A DNA stretch of 64,000 bases from Labilibaculum sp. DW002 (GTDB lineage: Bacteria > Bacteroidota > Bacteroidia > Bacteroidales > Marinifilaceae). A program made the position numbers and the translations under genes. Below, one piece after another: positions 46,501-57,100 of this stretch. The DNA lies in assembly GCF_029029525.1 (NCBI RefSeq), contig NZ_JAKJSC010000003.1, forward strand, positions 124,001 to 188,000, written 5' to 3'. Numbering within the stretch: the stretch's first letter is position 1; every line of letters starts with the position of its first letter. The notes beneath the pieces are model-generated. The model was not told the origin of the DNA. It did not search any database and saw only the letters and a list, made by a program, of their open reading frames with translations.

Positions 46501-48238
46501 CTACCTGTTTTATGAATAAATCGGTATTGTCGAGCGTAGTTCCTCCAGGTAAGGTTACGTAAAGGTTAAGGTCTTTTGTTTCCGTTTCCTCTGTGGTAAT
46601 CATGCTAAGACCTAAGCTGATTAAAAGCGTAACGAAAAAGAGTCCTAAAGCGCCTAAAATGGTTCTGCCCGGGAATCGCATACAGGATTTTAATAAAACC
46701 ATATACACCTGAACGAGTCGGTTATGATAGGCGATATTCTCAAAATTAACTTCTCTTATTTTTCCTTTGCGTTTAAGAAAAGAGTGGGTAATCATAGGGA
46801 TTAAAAGCAGGGCAACAACCAATGAAACCAAGAGTGTTGAAATAATGGATACCCCAATATGTTTCCCCAAGAGCCCTACCATGAAGTTTGTTGAGAATAG
46901 GAAGGGCAAAAATACGGTAATAGTCGTTAGTGTTGCTGCAAAGATCGAACGCCAAACCTCTCTGGTTCCTTGAATTACAGCAGTGTCCGGATCAATTTTT
47001 TTAGCCGCCAGCCTATATATGTTTTCGAGGACGACGATACTATTGTCGAGAAGCATACCAATGGCAAGCGCCATACCCAATAGAGTTAGGGTATTAATGC
47101 TAATATCGTAGGCATAGAAAAAGTTAAAGGCTGTATACACAGAGATTGGAATAGCTAAAGCAATAGCCACAACCAAGCGGATATTTTTTAGGAAGATCCA
47201 AAGAATAAAAATGGCGAGTATACCGCCCACAAGGGCCAATTCGATGATGAGATCGATATTGGTTTTCATGGTTTCGGCGGTATTGGACTGAACGACGATG
47301 CTAACATCTTTACTTTCTAACTCTTTATTCAGATCCTCAATTTTTTCGATCACATTATCCGACAAGTCAATGATGTTTGACTGAGCATCACGAGTCAACT
47401 GTATGGTAACAGCTTCTTTGCCATTAACGCGACTATAAGATTTTTGTTCTTTTACACCAAAACGAATATCAGCAATATCTTTCAGTTTTATCTTGCCTTC
47501 TTCCTTTACGACCAATTCATGTATGTCTGTTATATCCGTGAATTCAGATACCACATTTACAAAATGCATTTGGTTGTTTTCAACAACTTTACCAGCAAAA
47601 TCTCTCTTATTATTGTTTTGATTTAGAGCAGATCTTACTTGGGAAGGACTGATGCCATAGCTTTTGCACACATCATCGCGTAGTAGGATCTCAATGGACT
47701 TTTCACGTCCACCAAAAATGGCTGTATTAGCAATACCATCAATGCTTTTAATCTTTTCGATGATTTCATTTTCGGCAACTTGTCTTACTCTGTCAACACC
47801 ACCACTACCACGCACCTGCAGATTCATAAACATGTTGCTCAATTGTTCTAAGTCGAACTTGACAACCTGAACGAAAAATTCTTGAGGAAGATCTTTTTTG
47901 GCCTGTTCTACTTTTTCGGTCAGTTTGAGATAGGCGTATTTTGTATTGGTTCCTTGTTCGAAGGAAATTTCGATACGACCACTTTGCTGCCCAGCTGTAG
48001 ATGATATTTTCTCAACGCCTTCAAGACCTCCCACGACTCCTTCGAGAGGAATAATGGCCTGGTTTTCCATATAGCGGGGATCCACTTCCTGGCTTGCATT
48101 GATTTGTACAAAGAGCATAGGAAGTTGAGCATTGGGAATCAGTTCCACCGGAAGTTGCTTGTAGGAGAAATACCCCAACATGCTAAGTCCGGTAAAGAGC
48201 ATTGCGATTAAAACCTTGCGTTTTATAATGAAATTCAT
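43520..48238 (-). CDS. RND efflux permease fused to an ABC ATPase
   Basis: One uninterrupted frame of 1572 residues. Residues 1-1030 are a complete RND permease (ELIPNAQLPM near the N-terminus, TM4 region GMLLDNSIVVLENIYR with Asp398, second-half GIVVNNGIMMIDYSN). Two more helices follow (about 1035-1075). IEIRNLVKIYEW (1103-1114) looks like the first strand of an ABC domain, then about 180 residues with four hydrophobic helices intervene. The ABC core resumes at FKAVKGVSF (1296) with Walker A GPNGAGKST (1315-1323), signature FSGGMKQR, Walker B LVVDEPTAGLDP and H-loop STHIIED. The ABC part is paralogous to the ATPase at 57483-58367. A glycine-rich loop (FGGGGGDFGG) sits near residue 649. Confidence 0.93.
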   Translation of the reverse strand: MNFIIKRKVLIAMLFTGLSMLGYFSYKQLPVELIPNAQLPMLFVQINASQEVDPRYMENQAIIPLEGVVGGLEGVEKISSTAGQQSGRIEISFEQGTNTKYAYLKLTEKVEQAKKDLPQEFFVQVVKFDLEQLSNMFMNLQVRGSGGVDRVRQVAENEIIEKIKSIDGIANTAIFGGREKSIEILLRDDVCKSYGISPSQVRSALNQNNNKRDFAGKVVENNQMHFVNVVSEFTDITDIHELVVKEEGKIKLKDIADIRFGVKEQKSYSRVNGKEAVTIQLTRDAQSNIIDLSDNVIEKIEDLNKELESKDVSIVVQSNTAETMKTNIDLIIELALVGGILAIFILWIFLKNIRLVVAIALAIPISVYTAFNFFYAYDISINTLTLLGMALAIGMLLDNSIVVLENIYRLAAKKIDPDTAVIQGTREVWRSIFAATLTTITVFLPFLFSTNFMVGLLGKHIGVSIISTLLVSLVVALLLIPMITHSFLKRKGKIREVNFENIAYHNRLVQVYMVLLKSCMRFPGRTILGALGLFFVTLLISLGLSMITTEETETKDLNLYVTLPGGTTLDNTDLFIKQVEKKLDSLPEKKDITSQVYEEEAVLTISLVDDYRDIQNLSVPGIKKNILEQLNDLPRASFSWEPPAKARRFGGGGGDFGGDNPFMSMLGLGTQKEKLVIKGQDFDKMLDLSDDIQYYVEQLSSIKNVSVKVPNKRPEMLLELDKQIMAIYDIPVNSVLSELNSFQKEFSSGVKFKHGTDEYDIIIKTQGETEKETRDAKDLRRLRVKGNQGAEFELQNISNLNFTDGLSTIKRTNQEKHLEVEYQFIDEVNDDKDLLTAARVEIDELVERLNLPSGIALEVVHEEDTLGEFGFLFLMAFILIFMILASVFESFTMPIVMMFSIPMAAIGSLLALILTGTSLINANVFTGFIILLGIVVNNGIIMIDYSNVLQKRGYRESRALIMAGLARIRPILITAITTIIALMPLALGRAEYVTQIGVPFAITVIGGLSLSTVLTLVFIPTLYTGLRTSLDWIQGQKTWIKILQASIWLGGTYFIYTEVDSKIWQIIDFLVLLLSVPACIYFISASLRKANEELIAPDEPLHIEIRNLVKIYEWDNRFAREWKSGLKIRERLGLKHSYSTIRDFGGLIWQLPLVAFIFFFIYIHLENEYWLLALSIPFQIMLLFFMAPIIEYKKHQQKEKRNKFARIFINILHKIIYWLMPLLVMAFFYQKYELIGLLSPIAVFWYLALLIKISSDKIYREKININRIKGSFSGIRKIFYRFVLIIPIIGKKKIPFKAVKGVSFDIDNGMFGLLGPNGAGKSTLMRIICGILEQSYGQISINGIDVREKREELQGLIGYLPQEFGMYENMSAWDFLNYMGILKKLNNNKERMERVEYVLKAVHMIDQKDNKIGSFSGGMKQRIGIAQILLHLPRILVVDEPTAGLDPRERIRFRNLLVELSKDRIVIFSTHIIEDVASSCNRVAVMKKGDLKYLGEPVHMAGIADEKVWMLTVSLEEFEILKTEHVIIHHMRDKDQIRVRCLSDENPGYGAVNAKANLEDAYLCLLNEKEEA

Positions 48239-48296
48239 GTATTTCAGTTTAAGCTTTTTTACTTAGATTTCTCTTTTGAAAGAGACTTTTGGTCAT

Positions 48297-51200
48297 TTAT
48301 TCTTTGCTATATTTTGCTCTTTTTGTTCTCAATTGAGACAGATAAGTTTGCATGTTATCGAATACATAGTAAACACATGGAATAACCACCAATGTTAGTA
48401 ATGTTGAGGTAATCAAACCTGCAATAACAGCAATGGCCATTGGCGCTCTTAAGGCGGCACTTTCTCCAAAACCAATGGTCAATGGCAATAAGGCCAAAAT
48501 GGTTGTAATACTGGTCATGATAATAGGTCGAATCCTGTTTTCACCAGCCATCACAATTGAATCGAGTAAGGTATTGCCCTGTCGTTTAAACTGGTTAATC
48601 GCATCAACCAGAATAATGGAGTCGTTTACGGCAATACCTCCCAGCATAATAATACCGATATAGGCCATAATATTCATAGGAATACCCAAGATAAAGAAGG
48701 CCCAAACAGCACCAACTCCTGCCAACGGAATGGTCAATAGAATGGTGAATGGATGAATTAAAGACTCAAATTGAGAAGCCATAACCATATAGACCAGTAC
48801 GATGGATAATATGAGGGCGAAACTTAAATTTGACAATGCCTCCTGTCTTTTTTGCTCTTCACCAATAAGGCTGATTTGGTAGCCTTGTGGTAATTCCAGA
48901 TTTGCTAGCTTGGCGTTCACTTGATCTATAACCTGATCAAATGCCTTCGATCCTTGAATATCGGCAGTAATTTTACCAATACGTGTTTGGTTTCGTCTAA
49001 GCATTTGCTTAGGCGATGAGGATCGTTTAATCTCGGCAACTTCGTATAATGGAATTTGAGCATCGCCACTTTTAATTAAAATGGTATTCAGTTCTGATAG
49101 ACTCTTTTCAGGGAGTTGTATATGAATATCGTTCATTTCTCCCCCTTGTTCGAATTTACCTGCTTTTTTACCCATCAGAATGTCCTTAAGCTGATTGGTA
49201 ATGGTTTGGGTGTTTAGATTAAATAAACCGGCTTTATATGGGTCGATAACAACATCAACTTCAGGAGCTCCTTCTTCAATATTGGTCGTTACATTCGTTA
49301 AATCGGATAATTGACTAAGGCGTTCCTTAATCTGATTTGACAAGTCTTCCAAAACCTGCATGTCTTTTCCTTTCACCTCAACTGCAATAGGTGCATTTTC
49401 GGTTCCTATGGTCGATTGTAGAGCGGTTTCGTCACGTACAATTGTAATATCCGCATTGGGAATGTCAGAGATTAGCACACCAACATGATTCAGAATCGCT
49501 TCAGATTGAGCCAGGTATTCACTTTTAAGTCGAACTTTAATATTGGCTGTATTTTCGTTCTGGAACACTGATTTACTTGTAGATGAACTGGCACCTGGAC
49601 CGATTTGACTGTAAATCGTTTCAAACTGATTGCCCATTGACTGTCGTAACATGGATTCAATTGCAATAACAGTTTGAGCTGTTCTTTCAAGTTGCGTGCC
49701 CTCTTTTAATTCAATATCCAGGCTGAATTCTCCAATGCCACTTTTGGGCAGGTATTCATTTCCAACATAGGGAAGAATAAGGCCAGTAATTACGATTAAA
49801 ACACATCCAGCACCAATCACCAAACTTCTTTTGTTTAGGATTTTGGCAAGCATTGTTCCATACCAAGCAATCTTAACCGATTTGAACTTGATGTTTTTCC
49901 CTTTGCCTTTATAAGCAAAATTAAAAAGCATGGGTATCATCAGGATCGCAACAAATAAAGAGGCTATAAGCGAGAAAGCAACCGTCCATGCCTGATCCTT
50001 AAATAAGGCACCTGAGGCACCATGCATATAAACGATAGGAAGGAATACAACAATAGTTGTTAGAGTTGAAGCAACAATGGCTCCACCGACTTCAGAAGTT
50101 CCCTCAATGGCCGCTTCCTTAACGGAAAGACCCAATTCCATTTTCCGGAAAATATTTTCGATAACCACAATGGCATTGTCAACGAGCATTCCTGCTCCAA
50201 GAGCCAAGCCACCCAAAGTCATAATATTTAAACTAAGACCATTAAAATACATGAGGTTAAATGTGGCAATAATAGAAACGGGAATGGCAAAACTTACAAT
50301 AGCTGTAACCTTAACTCTTCGCAGAAAAACAAAAAGTACAAAAATGGCGATAAGCACACCAAGTAGTGCTGTTTCCTGCACTTCGTCAATGGCTTTCTGA
50401 ATAAATTGGCCCTGATTTTGAACCGTGATAAATTGGTAGCCAGGCAAAGCTTTCTTGATGGATACCATGGTTTTTTCGAAGTCTTCTACCGCCTGAACGG
50501 TATTCGATCCTGTTTCCTTATAAATGGATAATCCGACACAACGGATTCCATTAATTCTGACAATATTCTGAGCTTTCTTAGCTACAAAACTCACTTTGGC
50601 CACATCTTTTAAAAGGATAGGCACCTTACCTTTTACAAGTGCTTGTTTATTGCCATTTGTTGCCTGTGCAGTACCTGATGGCTTTTCCTGTTTTGTGCCA
50701 ACAATTACATTTTCAATTTCCTGAGTGTTTCGTATTAAACCGGCACCTTTTATAATATACTTGGTTCCCATTTCCACTATACTTCCACCCGAAACATTCT
50801 GGTTGAGGCTTTGTATTTTTTGTACAATTTGGTCGATGGTAATTTGGTGTGCATCCAGTAAATATTGATCAGTTTCTATGCGAATTTCTTTTTCTTGAGA
50901 GCCTGTAAGTTCAACTTCTGCAATACCTTTTAATCGAATCAGTTCATTACGAATATAGTTTTCGCCAATTTTTCTTAACTCGTTCATGTCCTGAATTTCA
51001 GGATGAAGCATACCTACGATTAGAATGGGTGAGGCATTGGGATCGTGTTGGGTAATGGTGAATTCATCAATTTCAGAATTCTGACTATACGAAGAAAGGG
51101 CTTTCTGCAGATCAAGAAAGGCTTCGTCCATATCGCTACCCCATGTGTATTCAACGGTAAGTCTTGCTGATCCGACCATACAAACGGATGAAACCTGACT

Positions 51201-51434
51201 GACACCTTTTTGTCGAATGGTTTGTGCTTCGATGCTCTCAATAAACTGTTTCTCTATCTCCTCAGGAGGACGTTCCCCTGCTTTAATTTCCACAAATATG
51301 CGAGGCGCATTCATTTCAGGAAACAGGTCAACATTTAACTTGCCAAGTGAAACGTATCCTAAAAGCAATATCGCCATTACAATCATGGATACTGTCACGG
51401 GGTAGTTGACTGAAAATTGTGTTATTTTCTTCAT
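48297..51434 (-). CDS. RND efflux permease (HAE/AcrB type)
   Basis: A full-length 1045-residue inner-membrane pump subunit. The start MKKITQFSVNYPVTVSMIVMAILL and LDVFPEM-like LFPEMNAPRI are typical. TM4 carries GMLVDNAIVVIENIF (Asp419, Asn420) and the second half has GGIAVNDSIILVDAIN. It differs in sequence from the fused RND protein encoded next, so the pump may be a heteromer, as in MdtBC. The adaptor and TolC genes lie just upstream. Substrates cannot be read from sequence; drugs, lipids or envelope molecules are possible. Confidence 0.93.
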   Translation of the reverse strand: MKKITQFSVNYPVTVSMIVMAILLLGYVSLGKLNVDLFPEMNAPRIFVEIKAGERPPEEIEKQFIESIEAQTIRQKGVSQVSSVCMVGSARLTVEYTWGSDMDEAFLDLQKALSSYSQNSEIDEFTITQHDPNASPILIVGMLHPEIQDMNELRKIGENYIRNELIRLKGIAEVELTGSQEKEIRIETDQYLLDAHQITIDQIVQKIQSLNQNVSGGSIVEMGTKYIIKGAGLIRNTQEIENVIVGTKQEKPSGTAQATNGNKQALVKGKVPILLKDVAKVSFVAKKAQNIVRINGIRCVGLSIYKETGSNTVQAVEDFEKTMVSIKKALPGYQFITVQNQGQFIQKAIDEVQETALLGVLIAIFVLFVFLRRVKVTAIVSFAIPVSIIATFNLMYFNGLSLNIMTLGGLALGAGMLVDNAIVVIENIFRKMELGLSVKEAAIEGTSEVGGAIVASTLTTIVVFLPIVYMHGASGALFKDQAWTVAFSLIASLFVAILMIPMLFNFAYKGKGKNIKFKSVKIAWYGTMLAKILNKRSLVIGAGCVLIVITGLILPYVGNEYLPKSGIGEFSLDIELKEGTQLERTAQTVIAIESMLRQSMGNQFETIYSQIGPGASSSTSKSVFQNENTANIKVRLKSEYLAQSEAILNHVGVLISDIPNADITIVRDETALQSTIGTENAPIAVEVKGKDMQVLEDLSNQIKERLSQLSDLTNVTTNIEEGAPEVDVVIDPYKAGLFNLNTQTITNQLKDILMGKKAGKFEQGGEMNDIHIQLPEKSLSELNTILIKSGDAQIPLYEVAEIKRSSSPKQMLRRNQTRIGKITADIQGSKAFDQVIDQVNAKLANLELPQGYQISLIGEEQKRQEALSNLSFALILSIVLVYMVMASQFESLIHPFTILLTIPLAGVGAVWAFFILGIPMNIMAYIGIIMLGGIAVNDSIILVDAINQFKRQGNTLLDSIVMAGENRIRPIIMTSITTILALLPLTIGFGESAALRAPMAIAVIAGLITSTLLTLVVIPCVYYVFDNMQTYLSQLRTKRAKYSKE

Positions 51435-51508
51435 ATTAAAAGCAATTAATTATTGTATGATAGAGGCTACCATTTTAAATTGGATGTGAATTGAAATAGT
51501 TGTGTAAA

Positions 51509-52558
51509 TTATTTCACCACTTTAATCTTCGATCTGTTTCTTAAAGTTTCAAATCCTTTAATAACCAATCGATCCTTCTCTTCTAATCCTGAAATAATTT
51601 GAACTTCTTTAGGATTTTCCAAGCCGAACTGAATATTTCTTTCTTCGGCCAGGCCTTTGTTCACAACAAAAACAATATTCCCGGATTGTTTGTTCAAGAT
51701 GATATCCTTAGGAATAACGATAGCCTTATCAGCTTTAGCAACGATAATTTCACCTTTTGCAAACATACCCGGGCGTAACAATAATTTTGAGTTGTTGATG
51801 TTCACAACGGCTTTGAATGATCTTGTATCCGCATTAATTGCAGGAGAGATCTGTGCCAGCACAGCATTTAAAGTATCCCCGGGAATGGTATAATTAACAA
51901 TCTTAACTTTTTGCCCCTTTTTAACCGATGTGATATTCTTTTCAGCCAGATTGATTTCCATATGTAATCTACTGTAATCCATAATAGCTAGCACAGGAGA
52001 AGCGGCATCAATTCGGGTGTTTTGAGTGTAGTAATTCAGGTTTGTAATTGTACCTGAAAAAGGCGCTTTAATTTTTAACTTGGCTAAGCGATATAAAGCA
52101 TCTTCGTAGGCATATTTTGAATTGATCAACTCAATTTCCGATTTCTTCACGTCTGAAAGTGTTACGCCACCTTTTTTATACAAAGATTGTTGCTTCTCAT
52201 AGTTTTGCTGAGAAATTTGTAGACTCAACTCCTGAGATTTGATTTTAATGTTGTTTTCGTATTCCTTGTCTTCCAGAACGATAACTGTTGTTCCTTCGCT
52301 AACGTAATCGCCTAAGGCAAATTTGCGACCTGTTTTTGGATTGATTTGCAAATGGTATTTTCCAGCTACGTCACTTTTTAGAGCAACTGTTTTGATCGGA
52401 TTGACTGTACCCGTTGTGCTGATAAATTTCTCGATGCTTTTACTTGCAACTTCTTTTACAGATACTTGTACGGCAATATCTTTGTTTAGGTCTGTAGCCT
52501 TATCGTCACAAGATGCCAATAAGCTTAAACTAAGAATAAAAATGGCGATTCGTTTCAT
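51509..52558 (-). CDS. RND periplasmic adaptor (membrane fusion) lipoprotein
   Basis: A 349-residue lipoprotein with signal MKRIAIFILSLSLLASC (Cys17). It has the adaptor order: lipoyl half-motif (VKTVALKSDVAGKYHLQI), a short coiled-coil hairpin (QELSLQISQQNYEKQQSLYKKG..., DVKKSEIEL), the second lipoyl half (LAKLKIKAPFSGTITNL), and beta-barrel and membrane-proximal domains. It bridges RND permease and outer-membrane channel. ATG at 52558 is chosen over ATG 52585 because it places the lipobox correctly. Confidence 0.92.
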   Translation of the reverse strand: MKRIAIFILSLSLLASCDDKATDLNKDIAVQVSVKEVASKSIEKFISTTGTVNPIKTVALKSDVAGKYHLQINPKTGRKFALGDYVSEGTTVIVLEDKEYENNIKIKSQELSLQISQQNYEKQQSLYKKGGVTLSDVKKSEIELINSKYAYEDALYRLAKLKIKAPFSGTITNLNYYTQNTRIDAASPVLAIMDYSRLHMEINLAEKNITSVKKGQKVKIVNYTIPGDTLNAVLAQISPAINADTRSFKAVVNINNSKLLLRPGMFAKGEIIVAKADKAIVIPKDIILNKQSGNIVFVVNKGLAEERNIQFGLENPKEVQIISGLEEKDRLVIKGFETLRNRSKIKVVK

Positions 52559-52598
52559 TGTTATGAGGTTTGTATGGTGTATCATGATTGAAATAGGA

Positions 52599-54101
52599 TT
52601 AGTTTTTGATCAAGTTATCTTGTAATTCCTGTGGGACAAAAGATCTGTTGTTTTCGAAATCCCAGAGCGATTGAATTTTCAGGTTAAGTAACTCCAACTT
52701 GTAGCTAATAAGCGAATTTGCCAGAGTCATCTTCTTTTCAGAAAGTTGATTTTGAAAGCGTTCCAAATCGATACTGGTTAGATCCCCGTTTTTGTAACGT
52801 TCTAAATTGATATCGTAGGTACGTTCTGCATTTTTCTGATTCTGTTCTGCAATTTCAATTTGTTGTATCTGATTTTTTAAATTTCTGTAGATCTTTCTAA
52901 TATTGATTGTAATATTATTCTTCAAACTATTCATGTCTATTTCACGACTTTCAATTTCCAGTTCAGCAGTTCTAATTTGGGCTTTCCTTTCACCCCAATC
53001 AAAAATTGGAATTGAAAAAGTGATGCCAGCACGTGGACTTTTTGTAGGCTTGTCGTAAACATCAGCTAGCTTTTCATTGTTTCCCATAATACCAATCGAA
53101 AGGCTTACATTTCCTTTAAATTCGTTTATCGAAGAGGTTTGTATCAAATCAAACTTAGCATTATTTAAATCGATTTGTTTTTGAGTCAATTCCAGTCTTT
53201 GGCTTAAACCATTTTGAATGGCTTTTTCAAGATCAACGATCACAGGAATATATTTGATGTCGGTACTTACGGCTACGTCTTCGTATAAAGAGATTCCCAG
53301 AAGCAGTTTAAATTGATCTTTTGCATTTTCAAGATCAACGCGTTTGTTGTCCAGATTCGATTGGCTGGTAGAAAAATTCAGTTCTGCCTGATAAAGTTCT
53401 TCCTTAGCCGATAAGCCACCTTCAACCTTACTGATAATAATATCTTTACTTACTTTTTGATTTTCAAACTCCTCTTCGGCAATTTTTAGGGCCATTTGTT
53501 TTTGGTAGATTGAATAAAAAGCTTCATTCACTTGTCTTTCTATATTCAACATTTCTATGGAGTAGGATAGGGTCGCATTTTCCAGGTTTAACTCATTCCG
53601 AGTTAAATCCATCTTGGTTTTATTATATGTAAACAGCGGCTGATCGTATTGCAAATACAGTGAGTTGTTAAAACCCGAGTAATTGGAATTACTAGCTTCA
53701 GAGTAATTGTCTTGATATCCAAACTCATTTTGCAGGGATAATCTACCATCTGTTAACTTTATTGGTTGCAAAACTGTAAAGGTTCCCCCTGCTCCCTTAT
53801 TTTCGGAGGTGTTCCATTTAGAAAAATATTCGTCGTATGATTCTGTTTTGTTGTAGGATATCGGCATAAAATCAAAAGAAAATTGAGATCGTAAAGAAGC
53901 CAATCGGGCATTCAATCGCTCCTTGTTTTGCTCCATATTGATTTTTGATTTTTTAATGTCCGGACTGTTTGAAAAGGCTATTAAAAGAGCTTCATCCAGT
54001 GTAATTTTCTTTTGAGCTTGAGCGTAAAAAGAACTGAGTAGAATCACTCCGACAAATACGAATATTCTCATCAATTTTAATTGTGTTTTTGTTTTAGTCA
54101 T
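52599..54101 (-). CDS. TolC-family outer-membrane efflux channel
   Basis: A 500-residue protein with a signal peptide ending YAQAQ and two OEP repeats of long helices. The first starts KKITLDEALLIAFSNSPDIKKSK. The second holds PRAGITFSIPIFDWGERKAQIRTAELE, the classic TolC motif. It forms the exit duct for the pump. ATG at 54071 (MRIFVFVG) is an equally plausible start. Confidence 0.92.
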   Translation of the reverse strand: MTKTKTQLKLMRIFVFVGVILLSSFYAQAQKKITLDEALLIAFSNSPDIKKSKINMEQNKERLNARLASLRSQFSFDFMPISYNKTESYDEYFSKWNTSENKGAGGTFTVLQPIKLTDGRLSLQNEFGYQDNYSEASNSNYSGFNNSLYLQYDQPLFTYNKTKMDLTRNELNLENATLSYSIEMLNIERQVNEAFYSIYQKQMALKIAEEEFENQKVSKDIIISKVEGGLSAKEELYQAELNFSTSQSNLDNKRVDLENAKDQFKLLLGISLYEDVAVSTDIKYIPVIVDLEKAIQNGLSQRLELTQKQIDLNNAKFDLIQTSSINEFKGNVSLSIGIMGNNEKLADVYDKPTKSPRAGITFSIPIFDWGERKAQIRTAELEIESREIDMNSLKNNITINIRKIYRNLKNQIQQIEIAEQNQKNAERTYDINLERYKNGDLTSIDLERFQNQLSEKKMTLANSLISYKLELLNLKIQSLWDFENNRSFVPQELQDNLIKN

Positions 54102-54122
54102 GCCTTATCTTGTTTATATATT

Positions 54123-57100
54123 TTACTTGTTTTCGACCCATTTAATTGCATCTGCAAAAAGATAGGCACCTCGGGATTTATTATTTAATTCAACTTTTGA
54201 AGTTCCAGGTGTAATGAAATAGGTACCTAAATAATTCCACCCATTTTCCAGCTCCTGATCACTTTTATTGACCTCTTCAAATCCTGATTCGTGATATATT
54301 TTGAAATTGTAGTCTGTCTTTTTTTGTTGTCTTCTTCGACTCCATCCTTTTACTTTTTCGATATGGCAGAAAACATCGTAATAGGCTGGCTTTTTAAGTT
54401 CTGCTTTCCAGGAAGCTGAACGATCGCCTTGTCCGGATTTTGTAAAGAATGCCGAACGGACATATTTGCCAAAGAAACCAGATCGAAGTACATTCTTCCA
54501 TTCATTGGGTGGTCTCCATGTTCGTAAACGTGAGTATTCGTGAGTTGAAACGCGTTTATCATCCAACCATTGCTTCAGATAACTTTTATTGGACACCTGT
54601 ACATATTCAAAGCCTTTATCTTCGTTGTCAACAACAAATTCGTTATCGGCAAGAATGCCTTCAAATACCTCAGAATTTCTCACTTCATTAAAGAAACCAG
54701 TCTTTTTCGTTTCAGAAAAAGTACTGAAATCGTAAACCAAACTATTGGGTAAATTTTCTGATATATGTGTCGAGATGTTCATTCTGCTGGGTTGAGTAGA
54801 AAAAACAAAACCGACTTCACGAGCTGAATGTGCAGGTACAAAAATAGTTTTTGAGAAATCAGGTTTTTCATCATCCTGATTTCTACGGTTTCTTCTTCTA
54901 TTTTGATTTTTTAGTTCAACGCTTACCGACACCATACCATCGGAAGATTCCGGATTTGAAATTTTGTAGCGAATTTGATATTTAATATGATCGCCTTCCT
55001 TGACTTTATATGTTTTCAAATCTTTAATTAAGAAACCTGGTAGCTTATTGGTTGTGTACCAGTTTTTCACATCTTTTTCTATCGATTCATCCTTTAGTGT
55101 TAAAAGCAAACTATCGAAACTTTGGAAACTGAATTTCTGATGTTGATTCTCCTTGATGTATTTTTTTAGTAAGGAATTGAACGCTTCTTCACCATATCGA
55201 GATTTAAGTAAGGAGAACAGATGAATACCTTTAGCTTTGAAAATATCATTCAAGTAAATTTGTTCATCATTATCATCGCTTAATTTTAAGCCTTTTTTGG
55301 TAATCTCTAGTAAGGATGATTTCTTTAATTCCAGATTAATGCGTTCTTCTTTACTTATACCATCGAATCGCCATCGGGAGTATGATTGCGATGTGGTATT
55401 CTTCTCTTTTAAGTAAACGCCTAAAGCCGTATTTAATGCCGGATAATCCCTCGAACTTAATTGAGTTGAATAGCCATAATAGTTTGGGAATGGCGAATAG
55501 GTATTTCGGTCAACACTTTTGAATTGATACCATTCGGTTGATGGTGGCATGAAATTACCACGCACAAATCGTTTGAAGATTCTCGCCTGTAGCTCTTCAT
55601 CCGAAACTTCTTCGTTATCACGTTTCATTCGTTTTTCGAAGCGTTTTTTTCTCCTTTTGAAATCTGTTTCTTCCATTATTACCCCTTTTTCAGGATAAAA
55701 AATGATTTCAGGCTGAACGGCATCACTACTAATTGACCAAATGTGTTTGTCAAGAGCAAATTGAATGGGAACTTCGGCTAAAGCGAATCGTTTAAACGGA
55801 TATTCCAGATTTATTTTACTTTCGAATTCAGTTTTCAATTCTCGGATTAAGGCTGGTAAACTATCTTGAATTACATCAAAATGCTTCAAGTAAAACTCAT
55901 TTCCACGCATTGCATAGATGGAATATTCAATTGAATCAACCTCAATGCTATGCTTTAAATAGTCTCCAATTAGCAAACTAATTTTAGGCAAGGCTGCTTC
56001 TGGTTTAAATTCAAAAATTCCATCTTCAATTTTAGTTACTTCTCCTTGCGAAACAGCTGTTAGATTATCTGTCGTTTGAATTTTCAAGCTGAAGTTTGTG
56101 AAATCAGGAGAATGCAAAGCGGGTTGGTCGGAAGCATATCCAACGCCCGAAGTAGGGTACCATAAAGCATCGCTGATTAAACAAACAAAATTCTCTTGTA
56201 AGTAGGAATATCGTTTTCGAATGCGAAACATCTCAGCCGTAAAATTGTCTTTAGTAAGCTCGGGATTTAAGTCTAAAAAATGCGTTCTCTCATCTATTGA
56301 ACCGCTATAGAAGATTTCTAATATTGTATTCTCATTTTTCTGTAAGGATTTATTTGGCAATATTTTCAACAAGTGTGTTTCTCGTAAAAATTTAAGCTCA
56401 TTACCTTCTTGAAAAATTGAATTGACAGTAAGTTTTGGGTTCAGACTAAAAAGAAGTGTGTCTAAATTTGAACCAGAACTGTTACGCAGATCCAATTCTG
56501 TCTTTACGGATATTGAATCACCCAAATGGTTTAGTTCAATATGGCAACTTATTATATCTGTCTTAGGATAAGATACATATTGGTTGTTTAAAGCTATGAT
56601 GCCTTCTCTAAATTCTAGTTTGTCTGTTTTTAGATCAATGTATTTTTTCGTCAAAAATCCACCTATGGAAAAAGAAAATATTGCCAAATAGACGGGGAGT
56701 GAAACAAATCTTTTCGATTGTGGTAAGCGTTGTAGTTTATAAATTGTAAGAAAGATCAACCCGATTCCAAAGAATAAATAAATCCCTCTGTGAATGGCGA
56801 CTTCTGCTAGGTTTCCAAATCCTCCAATTGTTGAATTCATCATGGGAACCTTATAGGCAATATAGTCGAAGAGGTGATAAAATTTCGTATTCAGGTAGAA
56901 AATGGTCAGCGCAATATATCCCAAAAGAACGATGAAGGTGATGGCCTGATTCTTTAATGTGATCATTAAGAAAAATGCCAAGCCCAGAATGTAAACTAAG
57001 GTAGGTATCGATATGAGTAATGGATAGTAAAAAACAATCCAAGCATTTTGTGAAGATTCATTGCTCAAAAATGAAAAGCCAATTCCCATAAGTAAGATCA

